Shown here in pieces: positions 1 through 10,179 of a DNA stretch of 64,000 nucleotides. Under the pieces are notes generated by a model, which made no database searches, was not told where the DNA came from, and saw nothing but the letters and a program-made list of their open reading frames with translations. This DNA comes from Epiperipatus broadwayi (lineage: Eukaryota; Onychophora; Udeonychophora; Euonychophora; Peripatidae). Both the position numbers and the translations under genes were made by a program. The stretch's first letter is position 1. The number at the start of each line of letters is the position of its first letter. The stretch spans positions 6,033,334 to 6,097,333 of the forward strand of contig JAQFVV010012405.1 of assembly GCA_028023455.1 (NCBI GenBank), in the 5' to 3' direction.

Positions 1-399
1 CATATTTTATATAATAGCAAAAAATGTTAGCGACATTTCAATAATGAATTCGTAAATAATAAAATAACCAATAAATTTGATTTGAAACAAATATTTGTAA
101 ATAATAGATTGTTTTTTACCGAACTTACAAATAAGATCAGATACTTTATTTATTACATGTTTGGATTGCGCACTTTTAGGTATTTTTTCGAATATATACA
201 TATAACAGCCATTCTCAAACGAGTATAGCCGCCATTCCAATTCCCAAGAAAAAATAAATTGCTTTAGAAATGTTTTGCAAAGACTACAAATCAATCCGTA
301 AAACACAAATACATCCATATATAGAACATGCTGATTTATTTTTTTTTGTTGCTTAATATTTTGCAAATTGATTTTGAATTTCTCCAGCAGAAAACTTAT
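1..399. other. AT-rich stretch without a gene
   Basis: The minus strand is open for 119 codons at 7-366, but the translation (rich in I, F, Y, K) shows no motif I recognise. The stretch directly follows the LINE relic on the minus strand, so it may be the 3' untranslated part of that element or unrelated flank. I do not call a gene. Confidence 0.4.
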
Positions 400-1240
400 T
401 CCTTAAATACTTTGTCCAAATTATTGTTGTACTCTATTCTCTGCCATATCTTCCTCATGGAAACAATGTTACATTTCTTTAGAATGACTTTGAAATAATC
501 CTTACAATGTACATGAGTTTATAATGAAAACCAATATTGCATTGTCCATTCGGTTTACATATCCAATGCAATGAAGGGTTTACAGTAGTGAACTGTATAT
601 ATTTCACATCCAACAAGTTGAAAAACATTGGCATTATGATCAAGCCATTGTGTTTTTAACATTTTAGGAAGCATCCTTAAATGAAAACTCTTCTATTACT
701 TTTATATTGTGCCATGAAGATGTCCATGTTTCATTTCCATACAATAAATTAGGTAAAATAATAGCTCTATATGCAACTAACATAGGTGCAGTACATATTT
801 CCCAATTATGTAATATCCTTGTTAAACAGCACGTTTAGTCTGTGTTGTGCCTCCGTCTCTAAATCCATCTTTTTCTTTATAAAACTGTCAGAGTATTTAA
901 ATTGGTTTACTTTTTTAAATTAAAAAAACATCAAAACTAAAAGTTGCTGCGGAAATCCTCACTTATAAAAAAATTGAGTTTTTTTTTTTTTTTTTACATT
1001 TGAATTCAAAACATTAAGTACATTCAGAACTGAAATAAACCCAAAATCTAAAAAAAATAAAGTTCTTGTTTTTGTGTTTATCAATTCAAACTGAAAATTT
1101 CAAGAAACCTGTACTGCATCTTGGTCACTATTTATTAAGCCACTTATAAACAATTTCAAAGACAACTGTCATAAAAACTGAAAACAATGTCGGGGCAAGT
1201 ACACATTCTTGTTTAATATCAGTTTTCATTTAAAAGCCTC
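400..1240 (-). mobile_element. Decayed non-LTR retrotransposon, C-terminal half of reverse transcriptase
   Basis: Minus-strand translation in shifting frames gives the order of a non-LTR reverse transcriptase. Near 1180-1226 there is DIKQECVLAPTLFS, matching the conserved KQGCVLAPTLFS block. Near 890-905 there is VNQFKYSDSFI, like the post-catalytic FKYLGS block. Near 705-755 there is LLYGNETW, matching LLYGCETW. Near 465-516 there is CKDYFKVILKKCNI, matching the C-terminal RYKDxLK block of the same proteins. The part that should hold the catalytic ADD box (about 950-1080) is AT-rich and unreadable. Many stops and frameshifts make this a dead copy. The element is 5' truncated or its 5' part lies beyond recognition. 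The order and spacing of the blocks make the assignment firm; the clade is not. Confidence 0.75.
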
Positions 1241-2225
1241 AATTTTTTCACCAGAAGTAATAAGACTTCCTCTCATTCCATCATGTTGAAGCTGTTTTTT
1301 CTGTTGCCTTCTTTTCAATTCCTGTAGTTCGACTGACCCTTCTGAAATACATATTTTATCATATCTTGGTTTTTGTTTAAACAAATAATATAAATACTCA
1401 ACACACTTTACACTTATTTTTATTATAAAATAATCACATTTTTGTTTTAAGATAGTTTGCCAAAACAAAATCTGCATTTTAATAATATATTCCATCAATT
1501 ATTTCTAGCTTTAAAATGCATAAATTCAAATGAAAAAAAAACTATTATATAAAATTCAATTGTTTTAGGGAGAACATAAATAAATTCATCCTTTTAATAC
1601 TGCAAAAAAATTAAATAATGCTTTTGCTTTAACTAAACAATAGTTTAATTTAAAACTACATAGGTAAAATATTAAAGCTGTGTTTTATTAATATTAAACT
1701 ATTTAATAGATATAGACAAATGTTATTATCTAATTATTACACACAGCATTATGAAAATTATTGCATTTGTATTACATATCCATATAGTAACAGATGAAAA
1801 ATATAAGAGTAGGAAAAAAATACTTTAATATAGCCTGCAAACTTGAGATACCAATTGTAACAGAATAAAAGCCTATAGCCTAATAGTTGATCACTATTTG
1901 TAATGGAATAACATGAAAATAAAGTAAACAGAGCAACACTATCTCATAAATACTAGTATGCCCTTGTTGGGTAAATCAATTGTAATAAGATAAAATACTT
2001 AATGGTGGTAAAAGGCTTTGTTATCTATCCTACTGCTTCATGTACATTAACCTATCATTAATAAAGTATATATATATTTTTCTTTTAAACCTCATAAATT
2101 TACAACATCAAACTGAAATGGAATAAAATGTTTGCATCACTAAAGTTATAATAAAGCACAGTATGCAAATTCGATCTATCTAATATATAAATATTAAACA
2201 TTTAGTTATATAGTTTATAATTTAC
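1241..2225. other. AT-rich stretch without a gene
   Basis: No open frame with recognisable content, RNA gene or clear repeat was seen. A minus-strand open frame at 1226-1498 starts inside the LINE relic and is read through noncoding sequence. Confidence 0.4.
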
Positions 2226-2844
2226 TATAGTGAATGCAAATATATCAAATTTATTAAGCACAAACAGATAACATTGTAATAACGTGAAAGCTAAAACCTT
2301 CAACAGATACACTTTAAACATGCTAATCAGATATAATAATGACATCACATGGACCTCTCAATTCTCAAACACAACTCAGAACTGTAAGAAAAAGATGGGA
2401 CCCACCTTCTTTTATGCCTCAATTTATATATAAATAAGCCAGACTCAAACATTTTGAACTAAGAGTGTGAAGCATAAATACCTTCACATTTAATTCACTA
2501 AATATTATATATAAATAAACAATGTGAAATCTTTCGATTTACTATGAAGCAATTTTTTAAATCTAATGAAATGATATTGAATTTTCTAATGAAATGATAT
2601 TGAATTAAATGTGGAGGTATTTAAGCTTCACACTTTTAGTTCAAAATGCTTGAGTCTGGCTTATTTATATATAAATTGAGGCATAGAAGAAGGTGGGTCC
2701 CATCTTTTTCTTATAGTTCTGACTTGTGTTTGAGAATTGAGAGGTCCATGTGTTGTCATTATTACATTTGATTGGCTGCCACATAAGTATGTTTAAAGCA
2801 TATCTGTTGAAGGTTTTAGCTTTCACGTTATTATAGTGAATGCA
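2226..2844. mobile_element. Foldback element with about 230-bp inverted arms and 13-bp target duplication
   Basis: The left arm at about 2260-2500 and the right arm at about 2602-2831 are inverted copies; for example the segment around the word GATGGGACCCACC recurs in reverse complement. The loop at 2501-2601 holds a short direct duplication of TCTAATGAAATGATATTGAA (2561-2603). The element is bounded by the exact direct repeat TATAGTGAATGCA at 2226-2238 and 2832-2844. That looks like a 13-bp target-site duplication, a length more typical of retroposition than of cut-and-paste transposition. A single arm of the same family lies at 28068-28300. No coding capacity was seen. Confidence 0.8.
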
Positions 2845-2889
2845 GTAATGAATAAGAAACATACAATAATGAAAGAATAAGAATTTTAT

Positions 2890-3650
2890 CCAAACTATTT
2901 GTTTTATTATTCACATATCCATTTTTCTTTATAAAATAAATAAAATCAATTTACAATCTTATAAAATACAATTAATAATAAACAATTTCATATAAATATT
3001 ATTTATTGTCTATTCCCTCCTATTATTTTAAACAATAAATCTATAGCATTCCTATGTCTTCAATAGTTACTTACTTAATTAAAATTATCCAATAAAATAA
3101 TCCTTATATTTTTATCTAAATAATCTCAGGTTTTTTTAAAATAATTCGAAGCAATTATATTTTATGTAATCAAGCATGATAAGGGATTTAATATCATTCC
3201 TAACTACAACTAACTAATTCTAATAATAATAATAATCTTCAATGTATACTTTAATTTCATCTCTTTTCTCACTGTAATATTAATCATGTATAATAAATAA
3301 TAATATAATGTAATCTTTTATTATCCATATGACATCTTAATAAATATATGGTATGATCTTATAATCTGAAAAATATGTGGCAACCAAAATAATGCTATAA
3401 TTCTGTGTAAATATTTACTAGTTATTCCATAACCATAATAATGATATGATAAATGAAGTTTCCTAAAAAAAAATCATATCAAGAAAATATAACTATTAAA
3501 TAATAATTTTATTTGTGTTGTGCAAATATTATATTTTAATTCAAATTATCTGCGACTATGTAACTGTAATGTGGAGAAATTGAGTCAACACCAATATTGA
3601 TAAACAAACTTAACAAATTTTATTAACAAACTTAACAATAAAATTATTTA
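2890..3650 (-). repeat. Diverged dispersed repeat, copy 1 (family C)
   Basis: Read on the minus strand this stretch aligns with 51690-52440 on the plus strand. Shared blocks include CAGATAATTTGAAT followed by ATAATATTTGCACAA, GATATTAAATCCCTTATCAT, and AACCTGAGAT. Order and spacing are kept over about 750 bp with many substitutions, so the copies are old. Homology may continue to about 4300 here and about 51100 in the other copy, but too weakly to be sure. No coding frame supports a class. Confidence 0.6.
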
Positions 3651-5571
3651 CATTATTTACATTATTAAGGAACTTTGTTTATTCACATTTATGTACTTTT
3701 CAAAAATAAATTAAATAAACTAAAATATAGGCTACAGAACATTCTTTTTTAAAAATATCTATTATTTTTTCAAAAATATTATCATAGTATCTTTATTACA
3801 TCTCTATTAAATTTCATTAAGTCAATATGTTTTAAAAATATAAGATAATTATTTTAATATGCACTTATTATTGTCATTTAATTCTTTTCAAAAATATAAT
3901 TTTATTATTCCATATAGTCATTCCTCACTAAATAATGATGTGAATAATCTTAAATAAGAGCATAACAATTAAACTAAACTGCTTACTAATCATTACTTTA
4001 AATAACAAATATAATGTATGTATTGGTGTGTTATCATAGAATCACTTTTACAAAACTTATGACTACTTATATTCATTCAACATGATTTAGTTTTGTCCCT
4101 TTACTTGTTAAAAAAAAAAAACATTATAAGTAAGTCTTTGAAAAATACTTAATAATTAAATAATATCTTTATAGACCCCCTTTTTATTATCAATTATTTA
4201 TTTTTATAAAAAATAAAATCATTTTTAAATATGAAAAGTTTTATGATTCTTTCATTGACAAATCATGTTCTTATAATTTTTACATTTATTTTTATCTTTA
4301 CTCTAAATAACATAACTTATCTTATCCACTTCAATAACAATTCTGTATTTCCAAATCTTTGCAATATTTCTATAAAAAATTCATATCTCCTAGGAGCCTA
4401 CAGACTTTAGATTAAAAACACTTTTATGTACTATTTAATTGCCATTTCTAATCACAATTAAGGCAATAAACCAGACTCTAGGCAAGTCACAACATTGTTA
4501 AGAAATAGGCAACAAGAATAAGTCAGTGCAATATTTAATTATAAAAATCATAAAGGCTTTAATATCAATTTTGATTGTGTTTCATTCTCTCAGACTACAT
4601 TATATTAGAAGTTATCTTAATGAAGTGCTTCATTAAAGTTTTTTTAGCAATGGTCCATTGCCTTTTTTAGCCACATGTGTAAAAAATAATGAAATTAGTT
4701 TTTCCAGTTTTGTCAACATAGCATGCCAGTAGTTAAATATTTTATATCCTGGAAGCAATTTTTGAATTAAATGCACATAACACTATGAAGGTATACCAGA
4801 GTGGCAAATACTAATTCAACAATGTACTACAATAGTCAATTCAACACTTTATCTCATGGAAATAAATTTGAAGTTTTGCCAATGTAGAATGTTAATAGTT
4901 CAAAAATATTGTGTTGATAGTATCAAACTTCAAATAAATTATGTAATATGACAAATTTAATATTATCATAATCTCAAATGAATTACATAATAAAACAAAT
5001 TTGGTATTATCAATTATAATATCAGAAAAATAAGAATAATATTTCAATTTGCTCTTTGGCTCATATTGTGCTATTGTTGTAGTACCTTTGTAATTTTGAA
5101 ATGAGTAAATCTATCAATAACTATTGAAAGATTGATTCTATATCAACATCATTTGGATTATTTAATTTTATTGATAGAGTAATAATAATTGAAATAGAAA
5201 GACTGAAATCAGAAATGGCAAATTTAAATTTGAGAAATACATCTGAGCATTTCAATACCAGTTATTATGATGCAATAATTTTGATCAACAAGATGAATAA
5301 GAAAAACAAATCAATTTGTTGGTCATACCTTGCTTTTTTTCTAATAAAAAAAAACTCCAACAAATAAATGTGAAATTCAGCTGGGTTTTAATTATTGAAC
5401 TTAAATAGTTGGTTTAAAATTCAAAAGTGGTGTAAAATGTCATTAAATTAGTTGCAAAGAGTGGTTTATTTAAAATATTTTTTTTGGTTCATAATTGATT
5501 ATTTTATAAGTACACATGTGGCTCTAATATTTTGATTCAAAGTAAAAAGATTAAAAAAATATAGGAACATT
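3651..5571. other. AT-rich stretch without a gene
   Basis: No gene, RNA or clear repeat was seen. The part up to about 4300 may be a faint continuation of repeat family C. Confidence 0.4.
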
Positions 5572-6150
5572 TAATTGGTAAGATATCATGGTAAAAAAAA
5601 AGTGAATTAACATTCTGTAATCATGAAGAAGGTGATCATTCTTGCATCAAAAATAAGTTTATTTACACCATATTAAATAATTGTGGTGAACTATCATTTT
5701 GCTATTTAGATTCTGCAAGGGTATCTAATTAGTAATATATCATGGTAAAAATATGTGAATTAGTATTCTGTAACATGAAGAAGGTGATCATTCTTGCATC
5801 AAAGATAAATTATTGATGCCATATTAAGTAATTGTGATGAACTGACATTCTTTAAGAGTATTTAATTGGTAATATATCATGGTAAAAATATGTGAATTAG
5901 CATTCTGTAACCATGAAGAAGGTGATCATTCTTGCATCAAAGATAAGCTTATTGATGCTATATTAAGTAATTGTGATGAACTGACATTCTGCAAGAGTAT
6001 TTAATTGGTAATATATCATGGTAAAAATATGTGAATTAGCATTCTGTAACCATGAAGAAGGTGATCATTCTTGCATCAAAGATAAGTTTATTGATGCCAT
6101 ATTAAGCAATTGTGATGAACTTTCATTGTGCCATTTAGAGTATTTGCAGA
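5572..6150 (+). repeat. Tandem array of four units of about 140 bp
   Basis: Four head-to-tail units begin near 5572, 5726, 5860 and 5998. Each contains AATATATCATGGTAAAAA, GAAGAAGGTGATCATTC and TTGCATCAAAGATAA followed by an ATTGATGCCATATTAA-like block. Units three and four are almost identical, unit one is the most diverged and the longest (about 154 bp), as expected when an array is renewed from one end. Each unit carries the palindrome TGATCA. It does not look coding, and the short period and lack of conserved spacers rule out a CRISPR-like structure. A minisatellite or small satellite seed is the simplest reading. Confidence 0.85.
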
Positions 6151-6349
6151 AGGATTGTTTTCTGTGAATAGAATTACAAATCATGCTGCTGAAAAAAATG
6201 TAGTCAAACATTTTGTAAACAAGAAAAAAGATTGACTTTATTTTACAATAATTTAAAACTACTATTTTATAAATAATTAATTAATTTATAAAAAAATAAA
6301 TCATTTCCCCTCTCTCTGTAATCTCACCACAACGTATTGACAGCAATAA

Positions 6350-6520
6350 TTAGTTGCTTGGCAGGTCATATGACATTTAAGTATCAAAATTATCTTGCTT
6401 AGCAATGGTTGACTTACATATAATAATAATTAGTTAGTTTCTTGAGCGGTCAGGTGACTTTCAAGTATCACAAAAATGAGTTTGAGCTTGGATTCATTAC
6501 CATTATAACTATTGACTTTT
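6350..6520 (-). repeat. Two tandem SINE-like fragments (family III)
   Basis: Two partial units lie in line. The first, near 6356-6410, has GGCAGGTCATATGACATTTAAGTATCA. The second, near 6440-6515, has GCGGTCAGGTGACTTTCAAG, then AGTATCAC and GAGCTTGGATTC. Read on the minus strand, related copies elsewhere (7335-7425, 11798-11915) have a tRNA A-box-like TGGTTCAATGGTAGA upstream, so these may be old tRNA-derived SINE pieces. The fragments are short and the assignment is tentative. Confidence 0.35.
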
Positions 6521-7129
6521 ATCTTTTAAGAAATAATCGTTCTGTATTACTAAGAATGGCACGTGATCTAAATATAAAATGCCAGGTTGAGTTTTGTTGT
6601 CTATTGAATCCATTATTGCCCTAAACTATATATGGCAAATCTGCATTATATATTAAAATATTTATACGATTTGTTTTCAACCAAAAATTTAATAAATATA
6701 TACGTATACTATAGCGATTTGTGTAATTAGAATTTGTCACGTCATATTAATTAGCACTCTAAATAATAATTCAAATTATTAATTATATTTGCTTTTATTT
6801 TATTTAGTATTATTTTTTTATATAATAAAAATAATTAGCAATCTTACTAAATCTAGTTTTGATAGCAGATCCCGAATATTTATCACAATATTATCCGACA
6901 AGCCTCACTCAGTTAAGCATTTGTGATTTTGCATTCATGATAAATGATGTATAAAACACAGTAATAAAGTTAATGTTAATATAGGTGGAGTTAACAGTAG
7001 GATTACTGCGAACATATTTACACTCCATTAATTCTTTATTTTTCATTAAATAATTATTTTTAAAATACAATTTTATGCAATTAGTTAATACTTTGAATCA
7101 TTTCACGTACAGCTAATTTTGAAGAAGCT

Positions 7130-7560
7130 TTTCATCATTGTCGAATAAATCGACATCTCGCTAAACGGAATTTAAAAGTACTTCTTTAATTACTTAAAGA
7201 AAAATCGTAGTTTTTCAACAGGTGATTTGCAGGTAGTTCTATCAAATGTAGAAATTTGTTATTGCAATAAATTATATAAGTATTTGTATTGTGTGTGTAG
7301 ATTGTATACATAAAAAAATAATCGAAAAGCTTTCTTGCTCGGAAGCTCATATGAAATTCAAGCGTTGCGATTCATGGAACTTCGGCTATTCTATCATTGA
7401 ACCAAATCGTTATAACTGTATAATTCTCAATTCAAATTTATCGTAGTTTATTTCTCGTTCTCCGAGATCAGATCACATGAAATTAAAACCAATGCTTTTC
7501 TTATTTTTTTATATATAAATAAATGCTTGGGAGGTCATGTGACATTTTGCAATCTAAAGG
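7130..7560 (-). repeat. CpG-richer patch with SINE-like family III copies
   Basis: This stretch has far more CpG dinucleotides than its surroundings (for example near 7140-7170, 7320-7420 and 7440-7470). The minus strand at 7335-7425 contains TTTGGTTCAATGATAGAATA, which resembles a tRNA-Gly A box, followed by a weak B-box-like CGCTTGAATTTC. More fragments with GGAGGTCATGTGACATT (7527-7545) and AGATCACATGAAATT (7467-7481) follow. Either the insertions are relatively young or the patch is unmethylated. No gene was recognised. Confidence 0.35.
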
Positions 7561-8184
7561 CAGATTGAGCATTAATAGTTAACTTCAGTTACTCTGAATT
7601 GATTTTTTTTTTTAATTAAATAATTAAGCAATAAAAATATAAACCTACAATGCAATGGTTGATCCTTCCACAAGGTGTTAAAATGTAGTGTTTCCAACAT
7701 AGGATGGAGTTCAAGTGTTTGTCATCTCTAGTTCATTTGAAGAGTAACGATCATTCTTGAAAAGCGTGAATAATGAAAAAGAGTAGTTTGACTTTGTGTG
7801 CTAGTGGGTTATTAAGAATGTAGTAGAGTTTGCATGAACAATGCATTGATGACTCCCCACCCTCCTCAAAAAACTTGAAGATAGTATGTACGTGTGTTGT
7901 AACATCAAGTAAATCTATGCAGTCTCATGCTCAGAGCGTATGAAAGAAGAATAAATGTTATTTTTGTATTCAAATATAAATAATAGGTCTAATAATTCTC
8001 TAGGTTAAATGGGTTTATAAGTCATCATTAAAATCAGTCAACAGTTGGATAACCCCAATAACAATCTCAATTTGTTTTCAAAGAGTCTATGGCTTATTAG
8101 TCAGGAGTTCATGTTACATTCAAGCACTAAAAATTCATTCAATTAGTCAAAAATTTGAGTACCCCCCCTCCTGTTTATAACTGC
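7561..8184. other. AT-rich stretch without a gene
   Basis: Nothing beyond a possible further family III fragment near 8098-8125 was seen. A C-rich run at 8162-8168 precedes the SINE. Confidence 0.4.
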
Positions 8185-8205
8185 AAAAAGACCTTGGATT
8201 TTTTT

Positions 8206-8316
8206 TTTTTTTTCATATGTCACAGCATCTGCCGGGACGCGAACCCACACCCGTCTGCAACCAACTACTTGCTTGCATGGCGGCTGCGATACCTCTCGGC
8301 TAACAACGCAAGACAT
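8206..8316 (-). mobile_element. tRNA-only SINE, Ala-like anticodon copy
   Basis: On the minus strand the insert has a tRNA-like A box, an anticodon arm with the 7-base loop CATGCAA (anticodon TGC), a B-box region and an A-rich tail (poly-T at 8199-8213 on the plus strand). It sits between exact direct repeats AAAAAGACCTTGGATTTTT at 8185-8203 and 8317-8335, a 19-bp target-site duplication. It has almost no body beyond the tRNA part, unlike most SINEs. Short open frames on either strand here come from the insertion and are not genes. Confidence 0.85.
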
Positions 8317-8452
8317 AAAAAGACCTTGGATTTTTAGTCCAAAATTTTTACTATTACAAATATTACCAAACAAATTGTAATTCAGTGAACTAATTCAATA
8401 ATATCCAGCCTCCAGGTCACCTCCGCAATTATTTATAATCAATTATAATCCA

Positions 8453-8931
8453 GTAATAACTGAAACACAGGCTTATTATATACCTGTGTCTATATATGTA
8501 ATATAGGGTATATGAGCACAGACTTTCAGATGATCCATCACTCTCCACTCTATCTAATAACACTGATACACTCAAGCACATATATGCTGAAAAGATAAAT
8601 AATCACCAATATACGTATTTCATGCTAAACCAGCAATCATCAGTTGGTCCAGATTATCATCTCCCACGCATATATACTTTAAGTGCTCATATATATATTA
8701 AGATAGACAATCCTCTTACTTTAATGGACAGGCTCCAATCTACTACACACCCCAACTCTTCAACTGTCCATCCAATTGAAAATCTGATGATGGAATGCTC
8801 GAAGGCCACCCTGAGGCCGAGATTCTAGTCACACCCTTGTTGACCTAAGGTCAATCTGAAAGTCTGTGCTCATATACCCTATATTATATATATAGACACA
8901 GGTATATAATAAGCCTGTGTTTCAGTTATTA
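8453..8931. mobile_element. Foldback element with nested terminal inverted repeats (family F)
   Basis: Outer inverted repeats at 8453-8508 and 8860-8931 pair closely (GTAATAACTGAAACACAGGC on the left, its complement on the right). Inside lies a unit starting with TATATGAGCACAGACTTTCA and ending with its complement near 8859. The inner unit recurs at 8998-9348 and 35255-35562, and related shorter palindromes occur at 12635, 19596 and 40518. A frame of 68 codons is open on the plus strand (8622-8828). It stays open in the inverted copy, but this follows from the high sequence identity of the two copies and is not evidence of a protein. Confidence 0.75.
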
Positions 8932-8997
8932 CATTGTAGAGATGTCTGCCCATCCTTGCATATGTATTTAATGGATTATGTCCTGTACATGTGGGAT

Positions 8998-9348
8998 TCA
9001 GATTGACCTTAGGTCAACATGGGTGTGACTAGAATCTCGGCCTCAGGGTGGCCTTCGAGCATTCCATCATCAGATTTTCAATTGGATGGACAGTTGAAGA
9101 GTTGGGGTGTGTAGTAGATTGGAGCCTGTCCATTAAAGTAAGAGGATTGTCTATCTTAATATATATCTGAGCACTTATAGTATATATGTGTGGGAGATGA
9201 TAATCTGGACCAACTGATGATTGCTGGTTTAGCATGAAATGCGTATATTGGTGATTATTTATCTTTTCAGCATATATGTGCTTGAGTGTATCAGTGTTAT
9301 TAGATAGAGTGGAGAGTGATGGATCATCTGAAAGTCTGTGCTCATATA
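8998..9348 (-). repeat. Inverted near-identical copy of the family F core
   Basis: This 351-bp block is the reverse complement of 8509-8859 with only a handful of mismatches by eye, while the third copy at 35255-35562 is clearly more diverged. The two arms are separated by about 140 bp. It lacks the outer inverted repeats of the left copy. A minus-strand frame of 114 codons spans 9029-9373 and runs over the copy boundary, so it is fortuitous. Confidence 0.8.
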
Positions 9349-9401
9349 ATCCAGTAATATGAATGTTATTCAAGCGAGATACCTCAACAAAATGTTATTT
9401 T

Positions 9402-9481
9402 TTTTTTATGTGTCAAAGCGAACCCTGGGACAATTGCTTGTAAGGCGGCTGTGCTAACCACTCGGCCACCAATGCTTAACC
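9402..9481 (-). mobile_element. tRNA-only SINE, TAC-anticodon copy
   Basis: The minus strand reads GCATTGGTGGCCGAGTGGTT, then an anticodon arm with loop CTTACAA (anticodon TAC), then AGGGTTCGCTTTGACACA and an A tail (poly-T on the plus strand from 9398). The A-box-like TGGCCGAGTGG and B-box-like GGGTTCG are clear. Direct repeats AAAATGTTATTTT at 9389-9401 and 9482-9494 delimit the insertion. Confidence 0.85.
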
Positions 9482-9494
9482 AAAATGTTATTTT

Positions 9495-10179
9495 ATAGAT
9501 ATAGTTAAAACACATTTTTGAAACATATGCAAAAAACAAATGACCCCCCCCCCTTTCCAATGTAATTATTTATTTTATTGCTTAATACAGATGTTTGCAC
9601 TGAATATAATGGCAAAAAATATAAAATTAAAGAGACCCAGTTCGCTAATAATGTAGATTCAGTAAAGAGCAGAAAATTTAATAATGTTTCACTGAGTGCA
9701 TTTTAATGTTACACAGATTAATATATAAAACAAGATTTCCAGTTGTAATACTTACTTCTCTTTTTTAGATGTTGTTGCCCAGGTCAGTTACCGTAGTCAA
9801 ACATATGTATTATTTTAATATTACACGTACAATGCCAAACAGGTATTGTTTATCATTATACAACAATTTTGTAATTGAAGTTCACTTTAAGATTATGTAA
9901 AAATAAAATTAACATTTCTGCCATAATTGTTTATGTCAGACCAAACTTGGATTGTTTGTGAAGTACTATAATAGTCCTAATTTTAATAACATTTTATAAC
10001 ATTTAATATTAAATAAATTGGTGTGTATATAATAAATAATAAAACAGTTTTCCATATAAGCTAACAAAGCTAGATTGAAATTGAAACCTAGATATCTGTC
10101 TTTGTCATAGGTGTATTAAACCTAACATAATAGAAGTGATACTGTGGGATTATAACTGCTACAAATTTTCATATTGTGT
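9495..10179. other. AT-rich stretch without a gene
   Basis: A C run (9544-9551) is the only distinctive feature. No gene or repeat was recognised. Confidence 0.4.

Noticed and set aside
7-366. 119-codon minus-strand open frame as a gene
   Set aside because: Composition follows AT content, no motif, and it lies next to a LINE relic.
5572-6150. CRISPR-like array
   Set aside because: The whole unit of about 140 bp is repeated without unique spacers, and the window is eukaryotic in character.
9029-9373. 114-codon minus-strand frame as a conserved protein
   Set aside because: It lies in the family F foldback core and runs over the copy border. Openness in the other arm follows from recent duplication.
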